This document shows positions 1-6,169 of a DNA stretch of 17,399 nucleotides, one piece after another. This DNA is from an uncultured Clostridia bacterium. GTDB taxonomy: Bacteria > Bacillota > Clostridia > Lachnospirales > Anaerotignaceae. The notes under the pieces are model-generated. The model saw only the letters and a program-made list of their open reading frames with translations. It was not told where the DNA came from and made no database searches. How positions within the stretch are numbered: the stretch's first letter is position 1; each line of letters starts with the position of its first letter. The stretch covers positions 1 to 17,399 of the forward strand of contig CAMQRG010000025.1 in assembly GCA_947036475.1 (NCBI GenBank), written 5' to 3'. The position numbers and the translations under genes were made by a program.

Positions 1-1
1 G

Positions 2-376
2 AAGGGAGAATATGACGTGAAATCCCTGCGGGACGTACCGGATAGCTGGAAAAAACGCTTTTTCCGTCCTGTGCGCGGCGATGCCGACAAAGTCGTTGTT
101 TCAGATGAGCTGAAAAAAAATGTTATTTTCCGTACTTTTAACTTAATGGGACCGATTCAGTTTAAGATTCCATTTGACGTGATATTCTGCCGGAATGTAA
201 TGATTTATTTTGACCAGGATACGAAAGATGCGCTGGTAAACCGTTTTTATAACGCTACCGTACCCGGCGGTTATCTGCTGATAGGTCATTCTGAAAGCGT
301 AAACCGGAGTACCACAAAATATGATTATATTATGCCGGCAACTTACCGTAAGCCTTTGCCGGCCGGCCGGAAATAA
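2..376 (+). CDS. cheR: CheR chemotaxis methyltransferase, C-terminal part
   Basis: This is the C-terminal end of an S-adenosylmethionine-dependent protein glutamate methyltransferase that methylates chemoreceptors. The frame is open from base 2 (K-G-E-Y-D-V), so the gene begins before the window; the GTG at 17 is internal. The strongest signature is FDVIFCRNVMIYFD, the conserved Rossmann-fold motif of the CheR methyltransferase domain, followed by PGGYLLIGHSES, the usual late strand and loop of the family. About 125 codons are present, roughly the last 45% of a typical CheR of about 270 residues. It ends 30 nt before cheB in the same direction. A cheR-cheB pair is a standard adaptation module: CheR adds methyl groups and CheB removes them. 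The family call is secure; the N-terminus cannot be assessed. Confidence 0.95.
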   Translation, partial: KGEYDVKSLRDVPDSWKKRFFRPVRGDADKVVVSDELKKNVIFRTFNLMGPIQFKIPFDVIFCRNVMIYFDQDTKDALVNRFYNATVPGGYLLIGHSESVNRSTTKYDYIMPATYRKPLPAGRK

Positions 377-406
377 AAATCCGGATTTTGAAAGAGGGGT
401 TTGCTT

Positions 407-1459
407 ATGCAGCAAAAAAGGATAAGAGTTTTTGTGGTAGATGACAGTATGTTATTCCGAAAACTTCTGACAGACAATCTGTCCAAGTTTCCGGAATTGG
501 AGATTATCGGCTCCGCTGTGGACGCGTTTGACGCCATGAGACAAATTCCCACCCTGCGTCCGGACGTTGTGACGCTAGATGTGGAAATGCCAAAAATGAC
601 AGGACTTGAATTCGTAAAGCAGCTGATGCCCAAATATCCTGTGCCGGTCATACTCGTTTCTTCGCTGAATCTGAGTGTATTTGATGCGCTTTCCGCCGGT
701 GCGGTGGATTTCGTGCGGAAGCCTGACATGGATAAACAGAAGGTAACGGCATTTATCGCGAACCTGATGCTGAAAATACGAATCGCATCCGTAGCAAAGG
801 TACGAGTGCCCGCGACTGTGCCAGCTATGGTTGCCGCGCCCGTACAGAATGGACCAATCCGGCTGACAAACGGTTCTTTGAAAATGAATTCGTTTATCAT
901 TGCCATCGGTGCATCGACAGGCGGCACAGAGGCTACGCTGAGCGTGCTGAAAGAACTGCCGGAAAATACACCGGGCATTGTTGTGACACAGCATATGCCT
1001 GAGGGCTTTACAAAAATGTATGCCGAACGCCTTGACCGGCTCTGCAAAATGCGGGTGCGTGAGGCAAAAGACGGCGATTTGATTGAACGCGGGCTTGTGC
1101 TGATTGCACCGGGCAATTTCCAGATGCGCGTCGTTCGTTCCGGTATGCGGCATATTGTGCGGTGTACGAAGGAAGAAAAGGTCAGCGGACATATGCCCTC
1201 TGTTGACGTGCTGTTCAGTTCCATGGCGGAAAACGTCATTGACGGCATGGGCGTGATACTGACCGGCATGGGCATGGACGGCGCAAAGGGTATGCTGAAA
1301 ATGCGGCAGAAAGGCATGTATACCATCGGGCAGTCCAGAGAATCCTGCGTAGTTTATGGTATGCCCATGGAGGCAAGGAAACTCGGCGCAACACAGACGG
1401 AAATGGCGTGCGAACGAATGCCTGCCGCTATTGTAAATTATTTGAACGGTGTAAAATAA
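407..1459 (+). CDS. cheB: CheB receptor methylesterase/deamidase
   Basis: A 350-aa phosphorylation-activated protein-glutamate methylesterase that demethylates or deamidates chemoreceptors in the cytoplasm. The N-terminal receiver domain (about 1-122) has acidic pocket D12-D13, phospho-acceptor D58 in TLDVEMPKMTG, S85/S86 at the switch position and K105 in RKP. A linker of about 35 residues rich in Val, Ala and Pro leads to the esterase domain, with catalytic S170 in GASTGG, H196 in TQHMP and D291 in TGMGMDG. Length and all catalytic residues are normal. I start at ATG 407 because GAGGGG at 394-399 lies 7 nt upstream; the TTG at 401 is too close to that site. It is almost certainly cotranscribed with cheR. 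Confidence 0.97.
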   Translation: MQQKRIRVFVVDDSMLFRKLLTDNLSKFPELEIIGSAVDAFDAMRQIPTLRPDVVTLDVEMPKMTGLEFVKQLMPKYPVPVILVSSLNLSVFDALSAGAVDFVRKPDMDKQKVTAFIANLMLKIRIASVAKVRVPATVPAMVAAPVQNGPIRLTNGSLKMNSFIIAIGASTGGTEATLSVLKELPENTPGIVVTQHMPEGFTKMYAERLDRLCKMRVREAKDGDLIERGLVLIAPGNFQMRVVRSGMRHIVRCTKEEKVSGHMPSVDVLFSSMAENVIDGMGVILTGMGMDGAKGMLKMRQKGMYTIGQSRESCVVYGMPMEARKLGATQTEMACERMPAAIVNYLNGVK

Positions 1460-1572
1460 ATAAAAAAGAACCTTGGGACTTCGTCACCAAAACCCTGACC
1501 CGTTTTTCGCTGTGCAAAGGCGCGGCAGTACCAGAAAAATCCACCCGTGTAAGACACGGCTGGCCGATGAGT

Positions 1573-1616
1573 CAAGGGCTTTCAGCCCTTGCGGGAGTTT
1601 GAGGGCAGAGCCCTCA
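1573..1616. repeat. Two back-to-back perfect hairpins in the cheB/zinc-ribbon spacer
   Basis: The 246-nt spacer 1460-1705 has no supported gene. It contains CAAGGGCT-TTC-AGCCCTTG (1573-1591, 8-bp stem) and TGAGGGC-AGA-GCCCTCA (1600-1616, 7-bp stem). Neither is followed by a T-run, so they are not simple terminators. Together with the hairpin at 1643-1664 they resemble the GC-rich hairpin arms seen at 5353-5462 and 5941-6123, and I infer that this is a remnant of an interspersed hairpin-rich repeat. Confidence 0.6.
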
Positions 1617-1642
1617 GAATAAGTTTTTATATGTTCAGACAA

Positions 1643-1674
1643 GGCTGGAAAATCTTTTTCAGCCGTTTCTTTAT
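1643..1674 (+). terminator. Probable terminator of cheR-cheB
   Basis: GGCTGGAAAA (1643-1652) pairs with TTTTTCAGCC (1655-1664) through one G-T wobble, and the pyrimidine-rich stretch GTTTCTTTATT follows. It lies 31 nt before the next start codon, so it could also attenuate the zinc-ribbon gene. The U-tract is imperfect. Confidence 0.5.
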
Positions 1675-1705
1675 TATGGACTTTTTGCAGAAGGATGTGA
1701 GAAAA

Positions 1706-2845
1706 ATGCCGGAACATACGGAACAACAGACTATGACCTATATCTGCCCCGGCTGTGGCTCTTACCTGCGTTTTGACGGCAAGGCACAGGGCTGGGCCTG
1801 CGATTACTGCGGAAATACATACAACGCACAGGAACTGGAACAGCGCGGCGCAGAAACCAAAACAGACAGCTACAACGTGCGCCCCAGAGCCGATGCACCC
1901 GCGGACGAAACCGAACTGCAATTTCATTTTACCGAAAACCTTTCCAATTCCACAGCGGATACAGCGCACATGCGCGCGTATTCCTGCCCCTCCTGCGGGG
2001 CGGAAATCCTGACCGATGACGTGACTGCCGCAACATTCTGCGTTTTCTGCGGCAATCCCACTGTACTGCCGAAACAGCTTGCGGGCGAATACCGGCCAGC
2101 CGCAATCCTTCCCTTTGAAACAGATAAGGAGGACGCCAAAAAGGCTTTTTTGCAGCTCTGCAAAGGGAAAAAACTCCTGCCAAAGAACTATACGGACGAA
2201 CAGCGGCTGGAAAAAATTACAGGCGTTTATGTTCCCTTCTGGCTGTTCGACTGCAAGGCGGATTTTGATTACCATGCAACAGGTGAAAACGTTACAACAT
2301 GGCGCGATACGAATTATATTTATACCAAAACCGACCTTTACCACATCCACCGCGCGGGACGGCTGGCGTTTGAAAATATTCCTCTGGACGCTTCGGAGAA
2401 AATGCCAGATGATATGATGGACGCACTGGAACCGTTTTATCTGGAGCGAAAAAAGCCTTTTCACATGGGCTATCTCAGCGGCTTTCTGGCGGAAAAATAC
2501 ACCTATCTGCCCAAGGAACTTTATGAACGCATGACGAAACGGATTACGCCGGGCGTGGAATACAAGGCAGCAGAGGGGCGGCCTTACCAACGTGTCTATG
2601 GCGTGAAATGCCGGACGGATTTTTTGTCTGAACGGCAGACATATATGCTTCTGCCTGTCTGGCTGCTCGTCAGCAGGTACAAAGATAAGGATTATTTATT
2701 CGCCATGAACGGACAGACAGGTAAAATTGTCGGCGAACTGCCATGCAGTACAGGGCAAAGTGTGAAATGGTTTCTCATTATTTTCTGCATCACGTTCCTC
2801 ATCAGCGGGCTTTTGGTGTATCTGATCGGGGGTGGGCTGGTATGA
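1706..2845 (+). CDS. Double zinc-ribbon membrane-anchored protein
   Basis: A 379-aa protein of the kind often annotated 'TFIIB-type zinc ribbon-containing protein'; its biochemical role is not established. Two N-terminal CxxC...CxxC zinc ribbons are visible: C14/C17/C32/C35 and C94/C97/C112/C115. A long soluble region follows, containing aromatic-rich segments such as GVYVPFWLFDCKADF, and one hydrophobic helix (KWFLIIFCITFLISG onward) lies near the C-terminus with a short tail. This predicts a cytoplasmic ribbon protein held in the membrane by its tail. I start at ATG 1706 because AAGGA (1691-1695) precedes it; the in-frame ATG at 1676 lacks a ribosome site. The stop overlaps the next start (ATGA), so it is translationally coupled to the TPM-domain gene and the two products probably act together at the membrane. 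Confidence 0.88.
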   Translation: MPEHTEQQTMTYICPGCGSYLRFDGKAQGWACDYCGNTYNAQELEQRGAETKTDSYNVRPRADAPADETELQFHFTENLSNSTADTAHMRAYSCPSCGAEILTDDVTAATFCVFCGNPTVLPKQLAGEYRPAAILPFETDKEDAKKAFLQLCKGKKLLPKNYTDEQRLEKITGVYVPFWLFDCKADFDYHATGENVTTWRDTNYIYTKTDLYHIHRAGRLAFENIPLDASEKMPDDMMDALEPFYLERKKPFHMGYLSGFLAEKYTYLPKELYERMTKRITPGVEYKAAEGRPYQRVYGVKCRTDFLSERQTYMLLPVWLLVSRYKDKDYLFAMNGQTGKIVGELPCSTGQSVKWFLIIFCITFLISGLLVYLIGGGLV

Positions 2846-3696
2846 GAACGGAAAGAAAATTTGCGGCAATGCTTCTGGCATTTTGTATAATGCTTCTGGC
2901 GTTCGTTCCGGCTTTTGCGGCAGAATTGGAAACTGATTCAGCAGGCAGGGTTTACGATTTGGCAGGGCTTTTCACCACAGAAGAAAAAGCCGCCCTCCAA
3001 AACCGCGCAGAGGAGATTCAGGAAAACTGGCAGATGGACATGGTTTTTCTGACAACGGAAAGCACACATGGAATAGAGGCCAAGCGGTACGCGGCAGATT
3101 TTTATGAGCAGAACGGCTTCGGTATTGGCGCGGATTACAGCGGCATCATTATGATTGTAGACATGGGCGAACGCGATGCGCAGATTGTCACCTGCGGACG
3201 GGCAATAACAGTATTTACGGATTATTACATCGACCGTATCTGGAACGATATGCGCAGGCAGCTTTCGGAAGGGGAATATTTTTCCGCGATGGAAACACTC
3301 TGCGACAGTGTGGAGCATTACAATGCGGAATACATAAAATATCAGGAAAATCCCGCATATGTTTCGGAATACCAGATAAAACAGGAGAAACGACGGACCA
3401 CACTGCTTTTTGGTGCGGCAGGGCTGTTTTCACTGATAACGGCGGGAATCGGCGTAGCGTTCATGCGGCGCGGGAGCCGGAACATCAAGCCTTTTACGGA
3501 CGGGAGGGCTTATTTGAAGGACAACGGCGTAAACATTACGGTGGATAAGAACACGTTTGCCAGTACGCACACCTCAAGAACGCCCATACCCAAGAACAAC
3601 AATAATAACCGCAGCGGCGGGTCCTGGGGCGGAGGGTCCTCCACGTTCCGGAGCAGCGGCGGGCGGTCGTTCGGCGGGGGCGGCGGAAGGTTTTGA
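2842..3696 (+). CDS. TPM-domain secreted/membrane protein (YgcG-like)
   Basis: A 284-aa protein with a signal peptide (MRTERKF then a Leu/Ala/Phe core, likely cut near AFA-A at 26-27). The next ~130 residues read as a TPM domain (former DUF477): VYDLAGLFTTEEKAALQ, then a MDMVFLTTE strand and YSGIIMIVDMGERDAQI. A transmembrane helix (TTLLFGAAGLFSLITAGIG) follows, then a tail of Asn, Ser and Gly runs ending GGRSFGGGGGRF. That Gly-rich end after a helix is typical of TPM proteins, in which the TPM domain sits outside the membrane. Family members have been linked to membrane protein quality control and phosphatase-like activity, but the role here is unknown. The start overlaps the zinc-ribbon gene by 4 nt and the unit ends at the terminator 3745-3770. 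Confidence 0.92.
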   Translation: MRTERKFAAMLLAFCIMLLAFVPAFAAELETDSAGRVYDLAGLFTTEEKAALQNRAEEIQENWQMDMVFLTTESTHGIEAKRYAADFYEQNGFGIGADYSGIIMIVDMGERDAQIVTCGRAITVFTDYYIDRIWNDMRRQLSEGEYFSAMETLCDSVEHYNAEYIKYQENPAYVSEYQIKQEKRRTTLLFGAAGLFSLITAGIGVAFMRRGSRNIKPFTDGRAYLKDNGVNITVDKNTFASTHTSRTPIPKNNNNNRSGGSWGGGSSTFRSSGGRSFGGGGGRF

Positions 3697-3744
3697 GGAA
3701 TGCTGTCCCGCACCCTGCAAATGCACTTTGATACACATAAAAAA

Positions 3745-3780
3745 CGGTGAAAGCCTTTTGGCCTTCACCGCTTTGTTTTT
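3745..3780. terminator. Bidirectional terminator
   Basis: CGGTGAAAGCC (3745-3755) pairs with GGCCTTCACCG (3760-3770) around a TTTT loop, with one mismatch. To the right comes CTTTGTTTTTTATT; on the other strand the stem is followed by a T-run from AAAAAA at 3739-3744. It can end both the rightward TPM unit and the leftward stalk-protein gene. Confidence 0.88.
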
Positions 3781-3785
3781 TATTC

Positions 3786-4823
3786 TTATGCTTTTGCTGT
3801 GTCGTCAGCGGGAGTTTCTGTCTTGTCATCAGCGGGCGCTTCTGTCTTGTCATCAGTAGGTGCTTCTGTCTTGTCATCTGCGGGTGCTTCTGCTGCATCA
3901 TCAGCAGGTGCTTCTGTTTTGTCATCAGCGGGTGCTTCTGTCTTATCGTCAGCAGGTGCTTCTGTCTTGTCATCTGCGGGTGCTTCGGGCTCTGCGGGAG
4001 CTTCTACAGCCTTAGCTGTAACAGCGATTGTCTTAGCTTCTTTATCCCATGCTACTTCAAAGCCCAGAGCATCGCCCAGGTCACGCAGTTTGAAGTAGTT
4101 GAAACCGTCGATGTTGTAAGCTGTCAGGGAAACAGCCGCGCCGTCCAGTGTAACACTCTGGTTGGAAAGCGTTGCATCTTTTTTGCCTGCTGTTGCAGCT
4201 GCATCAGCTTCTTTTGCGCCTGTGTAAGCTGTGCCTTTCATCAGAGTGATTGCTCTTGTTGCTTTATCGTAGCCGATATCGAAATTAGAACCTGTTTCAT
4301 TCAGTGCAACCGCGATGTCGCGCAGTTTGAAGTAGTTGTTGCCGCCGATGTTGTAAGCCTGGAAATCAACTGCATTGCCGTTTACAAGAACTTTTGCATT
4401 GGAAAGCTCTGCTGTTGCTTTTGCAGCAGGTGCAGCAATGGGTACAGCCTTAGCTTCGGGCTCCTTTGTTTCAGCGGGAGCTTCCGGCTCAACGGGAGCT
4501 TCTGTTTTGTCAGCTTCTGCGTCCTTTGCAGGGTCAGCATTTTCGTCTGCCTTGTCAGCCTCTGCGGGAGCCTCTGTTTTGTCAGCGTCTTCGCCTTCTG
4601 CGGGTGCTTCGGGCTCTGTGGGTGCTTCTGTTTTGTCAGCGTCCTCGCCTTCTGCGGGTGCTTCGCCCTCAGCGGGAGCCTCTGTTTTGTCAGCGTCCTC
4701 GCCTTCTGCCGGTTCCGTTGCTACGGGAGTTTCTGCGGGAGCCGCATCTTCAGCAAATACGGTTACACCCAAAGCGGAAACTGCCATCGCAGCGGTCAAT
4801 ACAAATGTAATAAATTTTTTCAT
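3786..4823 (-). CDS. Secreted stalk-domain protein with acidic Pro/Glu/Ala repeats
   Basis: A 345-aa exported protein. A signal peptide (MKKFITFVLTAAMAVSALG, predicted cut after VFA at 24) is followed by a low-complexity acidic region (about 25-135) rich in Glu, Ala, Pro and Asp. Two related modules follow, about 140-196 and 218-270, each with a NYFKLRD motif in the setting AYNIxGxNYFKLRD, as in copper-amine-oxidase-N-like 'stalk' domains. Residues 282-345 are eight tandem copies of an eight-residue PADDKTEA unit ending at the stop. I see no LPXTG motif, S-layer homology domain or C-terminal membrane helix, so anchoring is unexplained. The start follows AGGAGGG by 7 nt. The charged repeats suggest a surface spacer or adhesin-like role (inference). 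Confidence 0.92.
   Translation of the reverse strand: MKKFITFVLTAAMAVSALGVTVFAEDAAPAETPVATEPAEGEDADKTEAPAEGEAPAEGEDADKTEAPTEPEAPAEGEDADKTEAPAEADKADENADPAKDAEADKTEAPVEPEAPAETKEPEAKAVPIAAPAAKATAELSNAKVLVNGNAVDFQAYNIGGNNYFKLRDIAVALNETGSNFDIGYDKATRAITLMKGTAYTGAKEADAAATAGKKDATLSNQSVTLDGAAVSLTAYNIDGFNYFKLRDLGDALGFEVAWDKEAKTIAVTAKAVEAPAEPEAPADDKTEAPADDKTEAPADDKTEAPADDAAEAPADDKTEAPTDDKTEAPADDKTETPADDTAKA
3789..3980 (-). repeat. 24-bp tandem repeat, eight units (PADDKTEA)
   Basis: Eight in-frame 24-bp units at the 3' end of the stalk-protein gene encode PADDKTEA (x3), PADDAAEA, PADDKTEA, PTDDKTEA, PADDKTET and PADDTAKA. Units differ mainly by silent or single changes, which suggests copy-number change by slippage or recombination. 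Confidence 0.93.
4566..4709 (-). repeat. 54-bp period coding repeat (AEGEDADKTEAP)
   Basis: Three exact copies of the 12-residue unit AEGEDADKTEAP at residues 39-50, 57-68 and 75-86 are separated by six-residue linkers, giving an 18-residue (54-bp) period. The sequence is related to, but distinct from, the C-terminal 24-bp repeat of the same protein. Confidence 0.88.
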
Positions 4824-4867
4824 GACACATTCCCTCCTAAAAAATAATAATGGTGTAGTACCCCACA

Positions 4868-4896
4868 AGTATAGCACTTTCCCTTAAAATACTCAA
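4868..4896 (-). promoter_or_regulatory. Promoter of the stalk-repeat protein gene
   Basis: On the minus strand TTGAGT (4896-4891), a 17-nt spacer and TATACT (4873-4868) form a good sigma-A type promoter about 45 nt upstream of the start codon. Confidence 0.75.
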
Positions 4897-5027
4897 TCTA
4901 TTTTTCGACTTTTTTTTGAAAAAATATTAAAGTTTTATTAAGAATGGGAAAAAATGTGCAAAGATTTTGAAAAATATAGAGAAAAAACCATTTGTTATCT
5001 CCAAAAGGCATTTGGGGAAAATTCTGT

Positions 5028-5207
5028 TTAATCATTCAGGGCCGGAATTTCAATCTGGCCGTTATTCTGCTCATAGCTTGCTATGGCCTGCTTCATAAGC
5101 ATTTCAATCTCTTTGTTAACGGAACGCCCATTTTCAGATGCAATGACTTTGAATTTTTCCATGATTGTTTTTTCTACTCTCAATGGGTATGGATTTGGCT
5201 GTGTCAT
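5028..5207 (-). CDS. Small Arc-type ribbon-helix-helix DNA-binding protein
   Basis: A 59-aa protein beginning MTQPNPYPLRVEKTIMEK and ending EIPALND. The fold reads as Arc/MetJ ribbon-helix-helix: a short strand (PLRVEK), helix 1 (IMEKFKVIASENG), the family-typical RSVNKEIE turn into helix 2, then MLMKQAIASYEQ. The phrase ENGRSVNKEIE is very close to the ENGRSVNSEI of phage P22 Arc as I recall it. Such proteins dimerise to insert a beta-ribbon into DNA and usually repress their own promoter, often as phage regulators or antitoxins. The gene has AAAAGGAGG 7 nt before ATG and a consensus promoter with repeated GATATC half-sites. No toxin-like partner is adjacent, so I call it an orphan regulator. 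Confidence 0.85.
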   Translation of the reverse strand: MTQPNPYPLRVEKTIMEKFKVIASENGRSVNKEIEMLMKQAIASYEQNNGQIEIPALND

Positions 5208-5226
5208 GTAAAAACCTCCTTTTGTC

Positions 5227-5318
5227 TGATATCAATATTATATCGTTTCAGTATCTTTTATCAAGTAATCAAAAAGATATCAACATGATATTGACATATA
5301 GCAGAATATATGATATCT
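5227..5318 (-). promoter_or_regulatory. Promoter and candidate operators of the ribbon-helix-helix gene
   Basis: On the minus strand TTGATA (5264-5259), a 16-nt spacer and TATAAT (5242-5237) form a near-consensus promoter. Similar sites bracket it: TGATATCA (5227-5234), AGATATCA (5275-5282), TGATATTGA (5286-5294) and TGATATCT (5311-5318). Repeated short palindromes around a promoter are the usual operator form for ribbon-helix-helix autorepressors. That this protein binds them is inference. Confidence 0.65.
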
Positions 5319-5352
5319 TTTTAATATCTAAATTCACGGCTTTATAAGTCAC

Positions 5353-5462
5353 AAGTATCCCTTCGGGGAGGTACTTTTGTTGCAAAAGTACCCAAAACTG
5401 GGGGGATTTCCGGATATCCCCCCAAACCCCCCTCAACGGCGCGGGGATAAACTATCCCCGCG
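5353..5462. repeat. Left hairpin-rich repeat arm
   Basis: In order from the left: an outer 23-nt sequence at 5353-5375 (AAGTATCCCTTCGGGG...), which recurs inverted at 6101-6123; GGTACTTTTG-TTG-CAAAAGTACC (5370-5392, perfect 10-bp stem); a G6...C6 palindrome around TTTCCGGA (5400-5423, one mismatch pair); and CGCGGGGATA-AAC-TATCCCCGCG (5440-5462, perfect 10-bp stem). The arm lies in the 435-nt gene-free stretch 5208-5642. Reading frames through it are of the Pro/Gly-rich kind produced by repeats, and I do not call them genes. Confidence 0.85.
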
Positions 5463-5577
5463 ACCCCCTCAAAAAACAGAGCCTTTTCTGCAAAAAGTCT
5501 CATTTTTTGAGGTAAATCGGCTACACTTAGATAATCCAAACGCCAATACTGAGGGAAGCTTTGGCAAAAATTTTTTG

Positions 5578-5598
5578 TTTACGTTTACATGACGTAAA
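5578..5598. promoter_or_regulatory. Inverted repeat upstream of the 77-aa gene
   Basis: TTTACGT-TTACATG-ACGTAAA is a perfect 7-bp inverted repeat with a 7-nt spacer, 45 nt before the ATG at 5643. Its position and form suit an operator, but no convincing -35/-10 pair is visible around it. Confidence 0.45.
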
Positions 5599-5642
5599 AT
5601 AAAATACTTTTTCTGTTAAACTGAAAAAACAGGAGGGAAATT

Positions 5643-5876
5643 ATGGCAGGACAAAAAAATTTTATTACTGAATTAGAAGATTTGGTTTTTCAAATTGAAA
5701 TGCTTTCAGGAGTCGCGTTTGTTTTGTGGGAATCGTTAGTTAAACCGGAAGTCTGCGAAGAAAATTACACTCGAAGTTTCGCGGCGTATTTATTGTACGA
5801 CCAGACAGAGAAATTTATAAACTCTTTCCGCAATTGTCTGGAAAAATTCGATGAGCAGAGTAAAAAGGAAGAATGA
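5643..5876 (+). CDS. Orphan 77-aa hypothetical protein
   Basis: I do not recognise this family. The product is a small acidic protein predicted to be largely helical: MAGQKNFITELEDLVFQIEM opens a first helix, and LLYDQTEKFINSFRNCLEKF forms an amphipathic second half, with a charged end (DEQSKKEE). There is no signal peptide or membrane segment. A strong ribosome site (AGGAGGG, 5631-5637) precedes ATG by 5 nt, and A/T-rich codons distinguish it from the GC-richer neighbours. It sits alone between two inverted hairpin-rich arms (5353-5462 and 5941-6123) with a terminator-like hairpin 23 nt after its stop. This context suggests the cargo of a small mobile or repeat-bounded unit; a regulatory or phage-type small protein is possible. 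Confidence 0.65.
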   Translation: MAGQKNFITELEDLVFQIEMLSGVAFVLWESLVKPEVCEENYTRSFAAYLLYDQTEKFINSFRNCLEKFDEQSKKEE

Positions 5877-5899
5877 ATAAAATCGTTTATGAACAAAAT

Positions 5900-5924
5900 A
5901 AGCGGTTTGCTGAGCAAACCGCTT
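5900..5924. terminator. Hairpin after the 77-aa gene
   Basis: AAGCGGTTTGC-TGA-GCAAACCGCTT is a perfect 11-bp stem with a 3-nt loop. To the right only TTTC follows; on the minus strand TTATTTTG follows. It is a plausible terminator, but its U-tract is weak. Confidence 0.6.
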
Positions 5925-5940
5925 TCAGGAGGGGATTAGC

Positions 5941-6123
5941 AAGGGGAACAGCGTTCCCCTTGTTTCGTCTGGAGGGGGTGTGGGGGAACCATTTCGAAAC
6001 GGTTCCCCCACATTTTTTGGTACTTTTTTTCAAAAAAAGTACAGAAACGGATTAGTCCCGTTGCCAAAAACCAAATGGCAATTGCCATTACCTAACGTTC
6101 AGTACCTCCCCGAAGGGATACTT
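5941..6123. repeat. Right hairpin-rich repeat arm (mirror of left arm)
   Basis: In order: AAGGGGAAC-AGC-GTTCCCCTT (5941-5961); GTGGGGGAACC...GGTTCCCCCAC around TTTCGAAA (5980-6011); GTACTTTTTTT-C-AAAAAAAGTAC (6020-6042); a 16-nt palindrome AATGGCAATTGCCATT (6074-6089); and the outer AGTACCTCCCCGAAGGG... sequence (6101-6123), which is the inverse of 5353-5375. Read from the outside inward, the order of outer repeat, GTAC hairpin, G-run hairpin and GC hairpin is the same as in the left arm. Apart from these repeats, 5877-6169 holds no gene I can support. Confidence 0.85.
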
Positions 6124-6169
6124 CCGGCATACAAAGCCGCTCCTTTTATTGTAAAAATCCTACTTATCC

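Noticed and set aside
343..1326. Leftward open frame of about 327 codons
   Set aside because: It lies fully opposite cheB, whose catalytic residues are intact; its composition is antisense-like.
3747..4847. Long rightward open frame (about 366 codons) of Cys/Phe/Ser/Gly-rich repeats
   Set aside because: It is the antisense of the repeat-rich stalk gene. Open frames arise there from the repetitive codons, and it lacks a ribosome site and any recognisable domain.
5342..5539. Leftward 65-aa frame through the left repeat arm
   Set aside because: Its sequence is determined by hairpins (GG/CC runs), with no ribosome site or family.
5873..6055. Possible 60-aa gene overlapping the 77-aa gene stop
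   Set aside because: Despite an AAGGAAG upstream, the frame runs through several perfect hairpins of the right repeat arm and yields repeat-type sequence, so it is more likely repeat DNA than protein.
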